DNA of 64,000 bases from Pontibacillus sp. HMF3514 (GTDB taxonomy: Bacteria; Bacillota; Bacilli; Bacillales; BH030062). A program made the translations under genes and the position numbers. The notes beneath the pieces are model-generated. The model had not been told where the DNA came from, made no database searches, and saw nothing but the letters and a program-made list of their open reading frames with translations. Below, piece after piece: positions 1 to 7,540 of the stretch; position 1 is the first letter of the stretch; each line of letters begins with the position of its first letter. The stretch lies in contig NZ_CP047393.1 of NCBI RefSeq assembly GCF_009858175.1, forward strand, positions 3,596,001-3,660,000, read 5' to 3'.

Positions 1-1
1 A

Positions 2-670
2 AACACGGTTATTTCCCGATACAATATTGATGTCTTAGAAGAAATGGCATCATTAATTGAACAGTTAGATTGTGTGCTTTGGAGTGTCTTTTTCCTTGTT
101 CCTACTGGAAGAGGGCAAAGCAAAGATATGATCTCACCAGTCGAGCACGAAAAAGTTTTTCGCTGGCTTAATGATTTAAGCAACCGAGTATCATTTGATA
201 TCAAAACCACTGCTGCCCAGCACTATAGACGTGTGGTGATCTCAGATAAAATGCGTAAAAACAAAGACAAGAATAAAGAAATTATGTACTCCAATGCTTT
301 GCATGAGGGTAAAACAGGACAATTTGATGGTCTTGGACGGGCACCACATGGTGTGAATGACGGGAATGGCTTTGTGTTTATCTCTCATATTGGGGATGTC
401 TATCCAAGTGGCCTTCTACCCATTAAGGCAGGAAATGTCCGAGAAACACCTTTACCAGATATATATCGAAATTCCTCCATTTTTAGAGAATTACGAAACC
501 CTGACTTATATAAAGGGAAATGTGGTCAATGTGAATTCCGCTTTGTATGCGGAGGGTCTCGATCTCGGGCATACGCTTTAACAGGGGATTATTTAGAGAG
601 TGAACCTGCATGTATTTACATTCCACAAAGTATGAGAGAAAAGAAAGCCACATCTAAATCAAATCTATAG
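2..670 (+). CDS. Radical SAM/SPASM domain protein, C-terminal part (5' end outside window)
   Basis: The frame is open from base 2, so the start and the radical SAM CX3CX2C core lie upstream of the window. The visible 220 or so residues end in a SPASM-type cysteine cluster: CGQC, then C-G-G, then a last Cys near ACIYIP. Such clusters bind auxiliary Fe-S centres. The stretch GDVYPSG followed by a DIYRNS-like segment is typical of NirJ-like/TIGR04053-type radical SAM proteins. That placement is from memory and not certain. It ends 15 bases before the Crp/Fnr regulator gene and is probably cotranscribed with it. Its neighbours deal with NO and low oxygen, so a haem- or cofactor-related role is plausible, but the substrate cannot be told from this fragment. 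Confidence 0.8.
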   Translation, partial: NTVISRYNIDVLEEMASLIEQLDCVLWSVFFLVPTGRGQSKDMISPVEHEKVFRWLNDLSNRVSFDIKTTAAQHYRRVVISDKMRKNKDKNKEIMYSNALHEGKTGQFDGLGRAPHGVNDGNGFVFISHIGDVYPSGLLPIKAGNVRETPLPDIYRNSSIFRELRNPDLYKGKCGQCEFRFVCGGSRSRAYALTGDYLESEPACIYIPQSMREKKATSKSNL

Positions 671-685
671 AGAGGTGTACACAGA

Positions 686-1378
686 ATGAATCGTAATGAG
701 ATCAAGGATCATTTCCGAACTGTGCCCTTATTTAAAGAACTATCAGAATCAGAACTAGACCCTTTTATTGAAATCTCCTCATGCAGAATTTACAACCCTA
801 GATCCATTGTGTTTATGCAAGGGGATAAACTGGATCGAGTATTTTTCATACATTCCGGTACTGTGAAGATTTACAAGATGGATCAATCTGGAAAGGAACA
901 AATTGTGTCTGTTCTACAGTCCGGTGAAATGTTTCCTCACGCAGGATTCTTTAGGGGAGGTGACTTTCCAGCCAATGCTGAGATCGTGGAAAAAGCTCAG
1001 TTAATTGTGACACCCATCAAAGAATTTGAAAATATTCTCATTCTATATCCGGAGCTTTGTATCAAGTTATTTCGAGTACTTGGAGAAAAGATTATTGATT
1101 TACACGATCGCCTGGAAGAAAAAATCCTGAATAATACGTACGAGCAAGTCATAAAGCTATTAATTCGCCTCTCTAAAACCAATGGACGTCAATCAGGGGA
1201 TCATTTTATCCTCACGACCCATTTCACGAACCGAGAACTTGCCAAAATGATTGGTACAACAAGAGAAACCGTTAGTCGAACATTAAATCAATTAAAGAAA
1301 CAAAACCTATTAAAAATAGATGAAAAAGGGTATTACATCATCCACCCCGCTACATTAGAAAGGGATCTTATCGTCTAA
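686..1378 (+). CDS. Crp/Fnr family transcription regulator, probably DNR/NnrR-like
   Basis: This 230-residue protein has an N-terminal cyclic-nucleotide-type effector fold (about residues 15-130), a long dimerisation helix and a C-terminal winged helix. The recognition helix reads TTRETVSRTLNQL, carrying the E-xx-SR pattern of FNR-type proteins that read TGTGA half-sites. Only two cysteines are present, at about residues 33 and 125, with no cluster of cysteines at either end. It is therefore not an oxygen-sensing Fe-S FNR of the E. coli or B. subtilis kind. Haem- or NO-responding DNR/NnrR proteins are the closest functional analogy. A ribosome site (gaggtg) precedes the ATG. It sits between its two likely targets, ric and the haem-copper operon, both with matching boxes. 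Effector identity is inference. Confidence 0.88.
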   Translation: MNRNEIKDHFRTVPLFKELSESELDPFIEISSCRIYNPRSIVFMQGDKLDRVFFIHSGTVKIYKMDQSGKEQIVSVLQSGEMFPHAGFFRGGDFPANAEIVEKAQLIVTPIKEFENILILYPELCIKLFRVLGEKIIDLHDRLEEKILNNTYEQVIKLLIRLSKTNGRQSGDHFILTTHFTNRELAKMIGTTRETVSRTLNQLKKQNLLKIDEKGYYIIHPATLERDLIV

Positions 1379-1421
1379 TTCTCATGATGTTCACAGAATG
1401 TTAGAAAATCCTACCACGAAT

Positions 1422-1464
1422 TGTGACTCATATCACAAGAACGTAAACGTTTCATTGGTATGCT
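1422..1464 (+). promoter_or_regulatory. FNR/CRP-type box and promoter of ric
   Basis: A perfect TGTGA-CTCATA-TCACA palindrome lies at 1422-1437. Twenty-one bases later comes a weak -10, TATGCT (1459-1464). A start near 1471 puts the box centre at about -41.5, the class II activation position. There is no good -35, as expected of an activator-dependent promoter. The box in front of the haem-copper operon has the same spacing. Confidence 0.8.
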
Positions 1465-1506
1465 TTTTCTAGAAACACATTCACAAACCATTATGGAGGG
1501 ATTATC

Positions 1507-2208
1507 ATGCAACAAACCTTTAGCGAAACGTCCATCATCCGAGATATTGTCACTCAATTCCCACGAGCAAGTGATTTATTTAAGTCTTATCGAATTGATT
1601 TCTGTTGTGGAGGTAACCGCCCGCTTGTTGAAGCCATTCAGGAAAGAGGCTTATCTTCTGAAGAAGTAGTGGAACAATTAAACACACTCTATCAAGATAC
1701 GAAGGCATTACAAGAAAAAAACATTGATTGGAATTCATCCTCTTCACAAGAGTTAATTAATCACATCGTTAACAAACATCATAAATATTTGAATGAAGAA
1801 CTACCACAGCTAAGTCCCTATGTCACTAAAGTCTTCCGTGTGCACGGACAATCCCAGCCACACTTAGGCACTATCCATAAACTATTTAATGAACTCAAGA
1901 TAGAGCTTGAGCAACACCTTATAAAAGAAGAATTTGAAGACTTCCCTTTACTTCTGGAGTACGAACAAATTCCAAGCATTGAAAATCAAGAGAAATTAAT
2001 GAAAGTGGTGGAAAGCTTAGAGGAAGAACATCAGCATGCTGGAAACCTTCTAAAGGAAATGCGTCAAGTTACGAATGACTTTACACCTCCCCATGATGCA
2101 TGTGGCACGTATCGTCTCGTCTATCAAAGACTAGAAGCACTAGAACAAGATCTATTCGAGCACATTCACTTAGAAAATAATATTTTATTTCCAAGAGCCA
2201 TTTCCTAA
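1507..2208 (+). CDS. ric: Iron-sulfur cluster repair di-iron protein Ric (ScdA/YtfE)
   Basis: This 233-residue protein repairs Fe-S clusters damaged by nitric oxide or oxidants. The N-terminal DUF542/ScdA-N domain carries the CCGG motif (FCCGGNRPL, near residue 36). A hemerythrin-like four-helix domain follows, with His and Glu ligands in IVNKHHKYLNEEL, ELEQHLIKEE, EEEHQHAG and LFEHIHLENNILFP, which would hold the di-iron site. Length is normal for the family. GGAGGG sits 6 bases before the ATG. Expression is probably activated by the neighbouring Crp/Fnr protein through the box at 1422. A strong hairpin terminator follows. Confidence 0.95.
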   Translation: MQQTFSETSIIRDIVTQFPRASDLFKSYRIDFCCGGNRPLVEAIQERGLSSEEVVEQLNTLYQDTKALQEKNIDWNSSSSQELINHIVNKHHKYLNEELPQLSPYVTKVFRVHGQSQPHLGTIHKLFNELKIELEQHLIKEEFEDFPLLLEYEQIPSIENQEKLMKVVESLEEEHQHAGNLLKEMRQVTNDFTPPHDACGTYRLVYQRLEALEQDLFEHIHLENNILFPRAIS

Positions 2209-2232
2209 ACGAAATTGATTAACAAAATAAAG

Positions 2233-2265
2233 AAACTCTAGCGACAAGCCTTGTTGCTAGAGTTT
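2233..2265. terminator. Terminator after ric, possibly bidirectional
   Basis: A 15-bp stem (AAACTCTAGC arm at 2233, one G-T mismatch) with a GCC loop is followed by TTTTC on the plus strand. The opposing haem-copper operon ends at 2331, and the same stem could end it, though with a poorer T-run. Confidence 0.8.
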
Positions 2266-2330
2266 TCTATTCCTTTCATAAGAGAGTGAAAAGATATAAA
2301 TTCTTGTTTCAAAGTCATCCACACTACACC

Positions 2331-2888
2331 TCATTCGTATTTAGAGGGATCCGTAAAGGTCGTGTATAACAAATAAATTGCAAGACATACACCCATAGCT
2401 GCAGATCCCCAGCCAAGTGTGATTTGATCGATGAGCAAGTAGTTGTTGCACAATTGTTGAGTGGCATTCAGATATAGCCACCCCAAGCCTAAAAACAATA
2501 TTGTGAACAAGATGAAGACAGATTTTTTTAATGTAACTTTAAGTCTCTTCCAACTGTCATAGAGAGGCACTCCCGCTAATAAAAATAAGCTCATAAACTT
2601 AAATACTTCTACACTTGGATACGTTAAAGCATCATCCATAGTCCGCGGAATACTCCAATAGACTGCGATTATGACAAATAACGTAATTCCAGGTACTCCA
2701 TTACCATTCCATTTTTCCCAAAAGTGAGGGAACTGAATTTGAAAGTAACGACCAAATAAGGCCCCAGCAATGACCAACAACGGCATTTGCATGTGCATAT
2801 GAACGATCATAATTGATTCTAATAATGTCACCACAGGAGGAAGTGATAAAATGATGAAAAGTAAGAGGCCGATTAATGATTGTTTCAT
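2331..2888 (-). CDS. Multi-pass membrane protein, distant CtaG-like candidate
   Basis: This 185-residue protein has about five or six hydrophobic segments and a His/Met-rich motif, IMIVHMHMQMP (about residues 27-37). The motif resembles the metal-ligand helix of caa3-type CtaG copper assembly proteins. The start overlaps the sco stop by 4 bases (ATGA-type coupling), and a strong AAGGGGGAGG ribosome site lies inside sco. It is the last gene of the haem-copper operon. Position and motif suggest a role in CuA or CuB assembly. The family assignment is tentative because the sequence is short for CtaG. Confidence 0.6.
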   Translation of the reverse strand: MKQSLIGLLLFIILSLPPVVTLLESIMIVHMHMQMPLLVIAGALFGRYFQIQFPHFWEKWNGNGVPGITLFVIIAVYWSIPRTMDDALTYPSVEVFKFMSLFLLAGVPLYDSWKRLKVTLKKSVFILFTILFLGLGWLYLNATQQLCNNYLLIDQITLGWGSAAMGVCLAIYLLYTTFTDPSKYE

Positions 2889-3523
2889 TTCTTTCCTCCC
2901 CCTTGTTCAAGCAGTGCAACAATTGTATCCGCTGCTTCTTCAACTTTCGTATAATCCATGACTTCCGTAAGAGCCCCTTTTCGATTCACTAAATAAAAGG
3001 CAGAATTATGCGCGAAATTCCCATTATTATCAGGAATCACAATAACACCAAACACATCTAATAACGATTCCAATTCAACTGAATCCGGAACCCTTACCAT
3101 CCTCCACGTATCTCCATCCACCTTGAAATATTTTTGATAGGAATGTAACGTAGCGGGATCATCCCGACTTGTGTCAAAACTAACACTTAAAAATACAATA
3201 TCTTCTCCTAAGTATGTCTTCGGGATACGATCATAGACACGTTCCATATTTCTTTCTAGCTGAGGACAAACTGTTGAACAAGCTGTGTAAAAAAACGTCA
3301 TCAACACATATTTCCCTTTAAATTTAGAGGAGAGGTATGATTGCCCTTCACTATCCTCTAATGTTATTTCCGGAAGCTGTGGTTTTTCCTCCATTAATTG
3401 ATTCACTCTAGCTTCTTCTGCAGTAAATACGCGAAACCCATCTGTTCCTAGATAGAACAATATACCTCCAAATAGTAATACAAGTAGCAGAGCCACTCCT
3501 TGATGTCTATTATTCACCACCAC
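2885..3523 (-). CDS. SCO1/SenC family copper chaperone
   Basis: A membrane-anchored thioredoxin-fold protein with one N-terminal transmembrane helix (VALLLVLLFGGILFYLG). The copper motif is TACSTVCP (C-x3-C, near residues 82 and 86), with a distal His in NFAHNSAF. Sco proteins load or reduce the CuA site of subunit II, which this operon encodes. A run of GTG codons makes the start uncertain. The AGAAGG ribosome site is best placed for the GTG at 3523; in-frame GTGs at 3532 and 3529 lie inside or too near it. It is separated from the catalytic subunit by a hairpin and overlaps the following gene. Confidence 0.92.
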   Translation of the reverse strand: MVVNNRHQGVALLLVLLFGGILFYLGTDGFRVFTAEEARVNQLMEEKPQLPEITLEDSEGQSYLSSKFKGKYVLMTFFYTACSTVCPQLERNMERVYDRIPKTYLGEDIVFLSVSFDTSRDDPATLHSYQKYFKVDGDTWRMVRVPDSVELESLLDVFGVIVIPDNNGNFAHNSAFYLVNRKGALTEVMDYTKVEEAADTIVALLEQGGGKK

Positions 3524-3542
3524 GACCACCACCTTCTAATGT

Positions 3543-3580
3543 TAAAAAAATAGAGAGATAGTCTATGAAAAGACTACCTC
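3543..3580 (-). terminator. Intra-operon terminator between subunit I and sco
   Basis: Arms GAGGTAGTCT/AGACTATCTC (10 bp, one mismatch) are followed on the minus strand by a T-rich tract (TATTTTTTT). Partial termination here would lower sco and the last gene relative to the enzyme subunits. Confidence 0.65.
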
Positions 3581-3591
3581 TTTATGTTTCA

Positions 3592-5271
3592 TCACCACGT
3601 TTTAATAGGTGGTGATCCTGGGGGAGCGTTGATTGTGAAGTCCACAATTGGAATCACATATCCCATGGCAATCAGTAATAGCATAATCACAATCCAATTT
3701 CCCCAACGTTCTGTCCAATATGGAGTATAGGTATCATGTTCTTCCCTTTCAGCGATCGGAAATTCTGTTTCCCCTTTCGGAGCACGGAACATGAGATGGA
3801 AAACAGCATACACTTGAAGCAGTACACCTACAATTAATAGAACCCCACCGATTGCAATCAAGATCATGAATGGGTCCCACCCCAATGCAGTAGCACTTTC
3901 TCCATAAGTGGTATAAGACGTTCTGCGCGGTGCACCAAGTAACCCAACATAGTGCATAGCCCCTGCCATAAACAGCATTCCAGCTGTCCAAATGATAGTC
4001 TGAATGACTCCTAATCGATTGATCTTAGGAGTTAATGTACGATTAGAAATATAAGGAATTAACCAATAACTAATCCCGAAGAATGTTAAGATAACCGAAG
4101 TTCCTACCGTTATGTGAAAATGGCCTACAATCCACATCGTGTTATGCACGACTTGGTTCAATTGGTTCGTTGATTGAACAATCCCACCAGCGCCGCCAAC
4201 TATGAAGGCAATCATGGCTATCATAGGGGCCAAGAACCGAACATCACCCCAAGGTAGTTTTTTGTACCAACCTAATAAACCTTTTCCCCCTTTCTTCCTA
4301 CCTGTCCGCTCAAATACAGAGAACATTGCAAATGCCGTCATTAATGATGGGAATGCAATTGAAAGACTCATAAAGACATGTAAGAATTTCACTTCTTGTG
4401 AGATGCCGGGATCAACGATTTGATGATGAAAACCACCCGGTATATTCATAACAACAAGCAGAATAACCACAATACGAGTTAATGTATCACTAAAACGGCG
4501 ACCTCCTATAACTTTCGGAACAATTACATACCATGCAGAGACTGCTGTCAGATACCAGATGTTAACCAATGTATGTCCAAATGCCCAAAACAGGGTCCGA
4601 CTTAACATCACATTAATCGTTTCTACCCATCCGAAAGCCCAAGGAATAATCATGAAAACCTCTATGGCTACAGGAATACTCCCAAAAAACAAGAGAACAA
4701 ACACACCTGTTGCAAAGAATGAAAAAATCGGTAAACTTTGTCCGCGATTGTACTTTCTCCAATGAGCAACATTGATAAATGCCCCAAACGCACACATCCA
4801 CACCCCTACAATAATAAGCACTAATCCAATGTAGAAATAAGGTGATGCAGCCATTGGAGGATAGAACGTATATAAAACAGACGCTTGATTCATCAGAATT
4901 GGAATAACGGCAAACACAAAACCAACAATCTTCAAACTAAACCCAATCCACGCCATCTTTCTTACTTTTGGAAGAAGACCTCCTAATGTGTGAGACAGAC
5001 CGGCATAAAAATAACCGATCGTAAAAAAGGCCGTTAACACAAGAACTAGTAACACTCCGTGTGCCGTTAAAATCTGATAATAATTTAACCATGAAGGGAG
5101 TTCTAACATCCCTGCACGATTAAGTCCTTGTAATAACCCTAATACCCCCCCAAGCAGTAATGCTACAAACGCTACAAATAGATATGATTTCGATATTCTA
5201 GCATCCTCACGCTGAAGTCCCATGTACCGATTTACTTTTTGTATATAGGATTCATTAAGAGCTGTTTCCAT
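3592..5271 (-). CDS. B-family (ba3-like) haem-copper catalytic subunit I, probable bNOR/CuA-type nitric oxide reductase
   Basis: This 559-residue protein has about 13 transmembrane segments. Low-spin haem ligand H71 (TAHGV), CuB ligands H233 and H282/H283 (GFHHQ), and the haem pair H384/H386 (VGHFHITVG) are all present. It aligns with the Thermus ba3 subunit along its length (RTLFW, VPSLMTAF-like, GGAGGIV). The oxidase signature HPxVY, however, reads HTLVN here. Asn237 replaces the Tyr that crosslinks to His233, and the K-channel Tyr244 equivalent is Val. Loss of this Tyr is known for NO reductases of the superfamily, including the Bacillus CuA-NOR/bNOR group. These are usually annotated as ba3 oxidase subunit I. 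Context (Ric, Crp/Fnr box) favours NO reduction. A B-family O2 reductase remains possible until tested. Confidence 0.93.
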   Translation of the reverse strand: METALNESYIQKVNRYMGLQREDARISKSYLFVAFVALLLGGVLGLLQGLNRAGMLELPSWLNYYQILTAHGVLLVLVLTAFFTIGYFYAGLSHTLGGLLPKVRKMAWIGFSLKIVGFVFAVIPILMNQASVLYTFYPPMAASPYFYIGLVLIIVGVWMCAFGAFINVAHWRKYNRGQSLPIFSFFATGVFVLLFFGSIPVAIEVFMIIPWAFGWVETINVMLSRTLFWAFGHTLVNIWYLTAVSAWYVIVPKVIGGRRFSDTLTRIVVILLVVMNIPGGFHHQIVDPGISQEVKFLHVFMSLSIAFPSLMTAFAMFSVFERTGRKKGGKGLLGWYKKLPWGDVRFLAPMIAMIAFIVGGAGGIVQSTNQLNQVVHNTMWIVGHFHITVGTSVILTFFGISYWLIPYISNRTLTPKINRLGVIQTIIWTAGMLFMAGAMHYVGLLGAPRRTSYTTYGESATALGWDPFMILIAIGGVLLIVGVLLQVYAVFHLMFRAPKGETEFPIAEREEHDTYTPYWTERWGNWIVIMLLLIAMGYVIPIVDFTINAPPGSPPIKTW

Positions 5272-5284
5272 TGTTACCCCCCCT

Positions 5285-5746
5285 TTATTTCACATAAATC
5301 CTTGTACTCATCAATTGGTGACCTGCCCCACAATACTCATTACATAAAACCAAATATTCACCAGGACGATCAAATTTCTGAGTGATTTTTTGAATATGAC
5401 CAGGCATAACCATAGCATTAATATTTGTACCAGCTACCTGAAAACCATGCGTTACGTCTTTTGAAGTTAAAATAAAATGAACTGTTGCACCTGCAGGAAT
5501 TTCTATATCACTTGGGTTAAAACTAAATATTTGCATAGTCATAACAACTTCATATTCATTTTCTCCAATTTTTTTAATCCCTGGTTGATCGAATGGTGCT
5601 GTTTCATCTACCCTCTGTGGATCGATTGTCTCACCGTGACTAGGTGGACCCATTTCCAAAGCAAAGGTTTGATATCCTGTAGCAAGCATGAAAGCCATTA
5701 ACATACCAAAACTTAGTGCAAGCCATATAATTTCAGATCTACTCAT
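5285..5746 (-). CDS. Subunit II with CuA centre (ba3-type, CbaB-like)
   Basis: A short 153-residue CuA subunit with one N-terminal transmembrane helix and a cupredoxin domain. The full CuA ligand set is visible: H100 (THGFQV), C135, E137, C139 and H143 in CNEYCGAGH, and M146. It passes electrons from a c-type cytochrome or quinol to subunit I. The short length is typical of B-family enzymes. A strong AAAGGGGGGG ribosome site precedes the ATG. It lies 13 bases upstream of subunit I and directly downstream of the tiny subunit IIa gene. Confidence 0.95.
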   Translation of the reverse strand: MSRSEIIWLALSFGMLMAFMLATGYQTFALEMGPPSHGETIDPQRVDETAPFDQPGIKKIGENEYEVVMTMQIFSFNPSDIEIPAGATVHFILTSKDVTHGFQVAGTNINAMVMPGHIQKITQKFDRPGEYLVLCNEYCGAGHQLMSTRIYVK

Positions 5747-5761
5747 GTTCTATCCCCCCCT

Positions 5762-5911
5762 TTAAAGTCGAATCATATAAAGTCCGTATAAAATGAAATA
5801 CGTAATTAAAATTACTGCGGCCAAAACGCCAAGCGAAAAGTACGTTCCTTTCGATGATGTATTAGATTCTTGGTCCAATTCTTTACTGTGATCCAACCCT
5901 GAATCTGCCAT
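5762..5911 (-). CDS. Small subunit IIa-like membrane protein of the haem-copper enzyme
   Basis: A 49-residue protein with a polar N-terminus (MADSGLDHSKELDQE) and one transmembrane helix (LGVLAAVILITYFILYGLYM). This is the size and shape of subunit IIa in Thermus ba3, which supplies the helix missing from the short subunit II. A good ribosome site (AAAGGGGATG) is present. It is the first gene of the operon, 30 or so bases below the -10 of the FNR-box promoter. Confidence 0.8.
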   Translation of the reverse strand: MADSGLDHSKELDQESNTSSKGTYFSLGVLAAVILITYFILYGLYMIRL

Positions 5912-5943
5912 TGTGATCATCCCCTTTATATAAGTTTGTCTTC

Positions 5944-5986
5944 AGCTTAATTGATAACGTTTTTCAATGATGTGAAGTAAATCACA
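5944..5986 (-). promoter_or_regulatory. FNR/CRP-type box and promoter of the haem-copper operon
   Basis: On the minus strand TGTGA-TTTACT-TCACA (5986-5971) is followed after exactly 21 bases by TAAGCT (5949-5944), a weak -10. The layout matches the ric promoter base for base in spacing, which points to one activator, most likely the regulator at 686-1378. Confidence 0.8.
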
Positions 5987-6116
5987 GGGGAAAAATACAA
6001 AGTCCTTCAAACATGCGCTCTCTTTAGAGGGGAAGAGTGTTTTGACAATTTAGTGAACATAAAAAATAGAGCTGCGCAATCAGCTCCCCCCAGAGGGCTT
6101 TCACCTTCAAAGAAAA

Positions 6117-6144
6117 ATCCGCATGTTCTAAAGAACATGCGGAT
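6117..6144 (-). terminator. Terminator of the YhcN/YlaJ lipoprotein gene
   Basis: A perfect 13-bp stem (ATCCGCATGTTCT arm) is followed on the minus strand by TTTTT. Confidence 0.85.
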
Positions 6145-6152
6145 GGTCTAGG

Positions 6153-6581
6153 TTATTGACTTACATAAACTCGGATTTTATAGCGTGGTAGTGCGCCTTC
6201 GATTTTTCTTCTTAATTTGTTCGTTAAAGCAATACGTTCGTCACTTCCGCTTATAGCGGTTGCTTTCACGCGTACGTGCGCTGTGCTTCCGTTAAAGTTA
6301 ACACGGCGAACTTCAACATTTGGAACTTCTTCGACTGCTTCAAAGATTTTTCGCTTGTCTTGCTTAAGCCCCCACGTTTCGCCTACTTGGTTCATTTGCA
6401 TTGGACTTTCGTTTTGCAGATTATAGCCATTTTTCGTTGGGTTGTGATCTTTCAACGTGTCCGTATTTTTGTTATTCAAGGATTGAACGTCACGAACTTC
6501 TTGTGTTCCTTGAGGATTTGTTGCACAAGCTCCTAGTATAAGTGCCATCATTATGGTCATGCTTACCATTATAAATCGCAT
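6153..6581 (-). CDS. YhcN/YlaJ family sporulation lipoprotein
   Basis: This 142-residue protein has a signal peptide ending in a lipobox (ILGAC), so Cys18 or so would be lipidated after export. The rest has the YhcN/YlaJ pattern: an Asn-rich linker, then a small alpha/beta domain (VRVNFNGSTAHVRVKA-like, ALPRYKIRVYVSQ end). Family members are forespore-made lipoproteins of the inner spore membrane. The start at 6581 is chosen because AAAGGAGGA lies directly before it; an upstream in-frame start has no ribosome site. It is monocistronic, with its own terminator. Confidence 0.85.
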   Translation of the reverse strand: MRFIMVSMTIMMALILGACATNPQGTQEVRDVQSLNNKNTDTLKDHNPTKNGYNLQNESPMQMNQVGETWGLKQDKRKIFEAVEEVPNVEVRRVNFNGSTAHVRVKATAISGSDERIALTNKLRRKIEGALPRYKIRVYVSQ

Positions 6582-6662
6582 TGTGGGTCCTCCTTTTACC
6601 TGATTTGGTATTAGCTTGCCCACATGCATCTGTACTACCAGTGGCACTTTTTGGATAAGAAA

Positions 6663-6687
6663 AAACCTCGCTGCGAGAGCGAGGTTT
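6663..6687 (-). terminator. Terminator of tdk
   Basis: A 10-bp stem (AAACCTCGCT/AGCGAGGTTT) overlaps the tdk stop codon and is followed on the minus strand by TTTTTTC. Confidence 0.85.
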
Positions 6688-7297
6688 ACTGAGATTGTTT
6701 TGCTTTTAAGATGTGCCTGGGTCTGTTTGGTACTTCATGATGATGACGGCATCTTGGCTCGTATGATTCTGATGCTCCCACTAGGATTACAGGGTCATCA
6801 TAGGAAGCTGGTTTGCCATCAATCAAACGTTGTGTGCGACTTGCTGGGGATCCGCAAACTGGACAAATCGCGCTTAACTTTGTAACAGATTCCGCTAATG
6901 CCATTAAGTGTGGTACACAAGCGAAGGGTTTCCCGCGGAAGTCCAAATCAAGTCCAGCCACAATAACACGATGTCCACGTTCAGCTAAGGTTTGTGCTAC
7001 CTCAACAACATTTTCATCAAAAAATTGTACTTCATCAATTCCGATGATATCGACATTTTCATCAATGTAGTCAAACATATCCTCAGAGTGTTCGATCGGA
7101 CGAGCTAAAATCGACGTTCCATTGTGAGAGACAATGGATTCTTCAGAATAACGATTATCGATGATTGGCTTAAATACGCGTACGGAAAGGTTTCCGTATG
7201 TAGCACGTCGTACTCTGCGAATCAGTTCTTCTGATTTTCCTGAGAACATGCTACCACAGATCACTTCGAGCCAACCGCTTTGTTTCATTACATGCAC
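6686..7297 (-). CDS. tdk: Thymidine kinase
   Basis: Phosphorylates thymidine to dTMP in nucleotide salvage. The 203-residue product is of the TK1-like class: P-loop GSMFSGKS near residue 15, DEVQFFD, the lasso-loop Zn site [11 protein letters not shown] with CRHHH near the end, and the substrate-site segment [11 protein letters not shown]. The start is taken as GTG at 7297, eight bases after GAAGGGAGAG. The ATG three codons later (MKQSGW, the usual family beginning) is the alternative. It lies downstream of rpmE and rho as in B. subtilis, separated by a terminator. Confidence 0.96.
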   Translation of the reverse strand: MHVMKQSGWLEVICGSMFSGKSEELIRRVRRATYGNLSVRVFKPIIDNRYSEESIVSHNGTSILARPIEHSEDMFDYIDENVDIIGIDEVQFFDENVVEVAQTLAERGHRVIVAGLDLDFRGKPFACVPHLMALAESVTKLSAICPVCGSPASRTQRLIDGKPASYDDPVILVGASESYEPRCRHHHEVPNRPRHILKAKQSQ

Positions 7298-7482
7298 AAG
7301 CGGGTCTCTCCCTTCTACTTTCGTGACTTTTCTCAAAGGTTGTACATTTATCATTTACTAAAACATTATAAACATTAATATTGCATAAAACTGGTTAATG
7401 TCACCAGCCTTTTATTCATCATATGAGAGAACGGGTCGTTTGACAAGCCTCTACATCATGAATTTAGACTCCTTAACGTATA

Positions 7483-7521
7483 AAAAAACAGGCAAAAGGA
7501 TAGACAATTTGCCTGTTTTTT
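7483..7521. terminator. Terminator downstream of rpmE, bidirectional
   Basis: A 14-bp stem (AAAAAACAGGCAAA and its complement) has A/T tracts on both sides, so it can end transcription in either direction. It lies between rpmE and tdk. Confidence 0.8.
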
Positions 7522-7540
7522 AATTTCAAGTAAGAAAAAC

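Noticed and set aside
6041-6060. TTGACA motif in the gap downstream of the lipoprotein gene
   Set aside because: No -10 at proper distance and no gene to drive on that strand.
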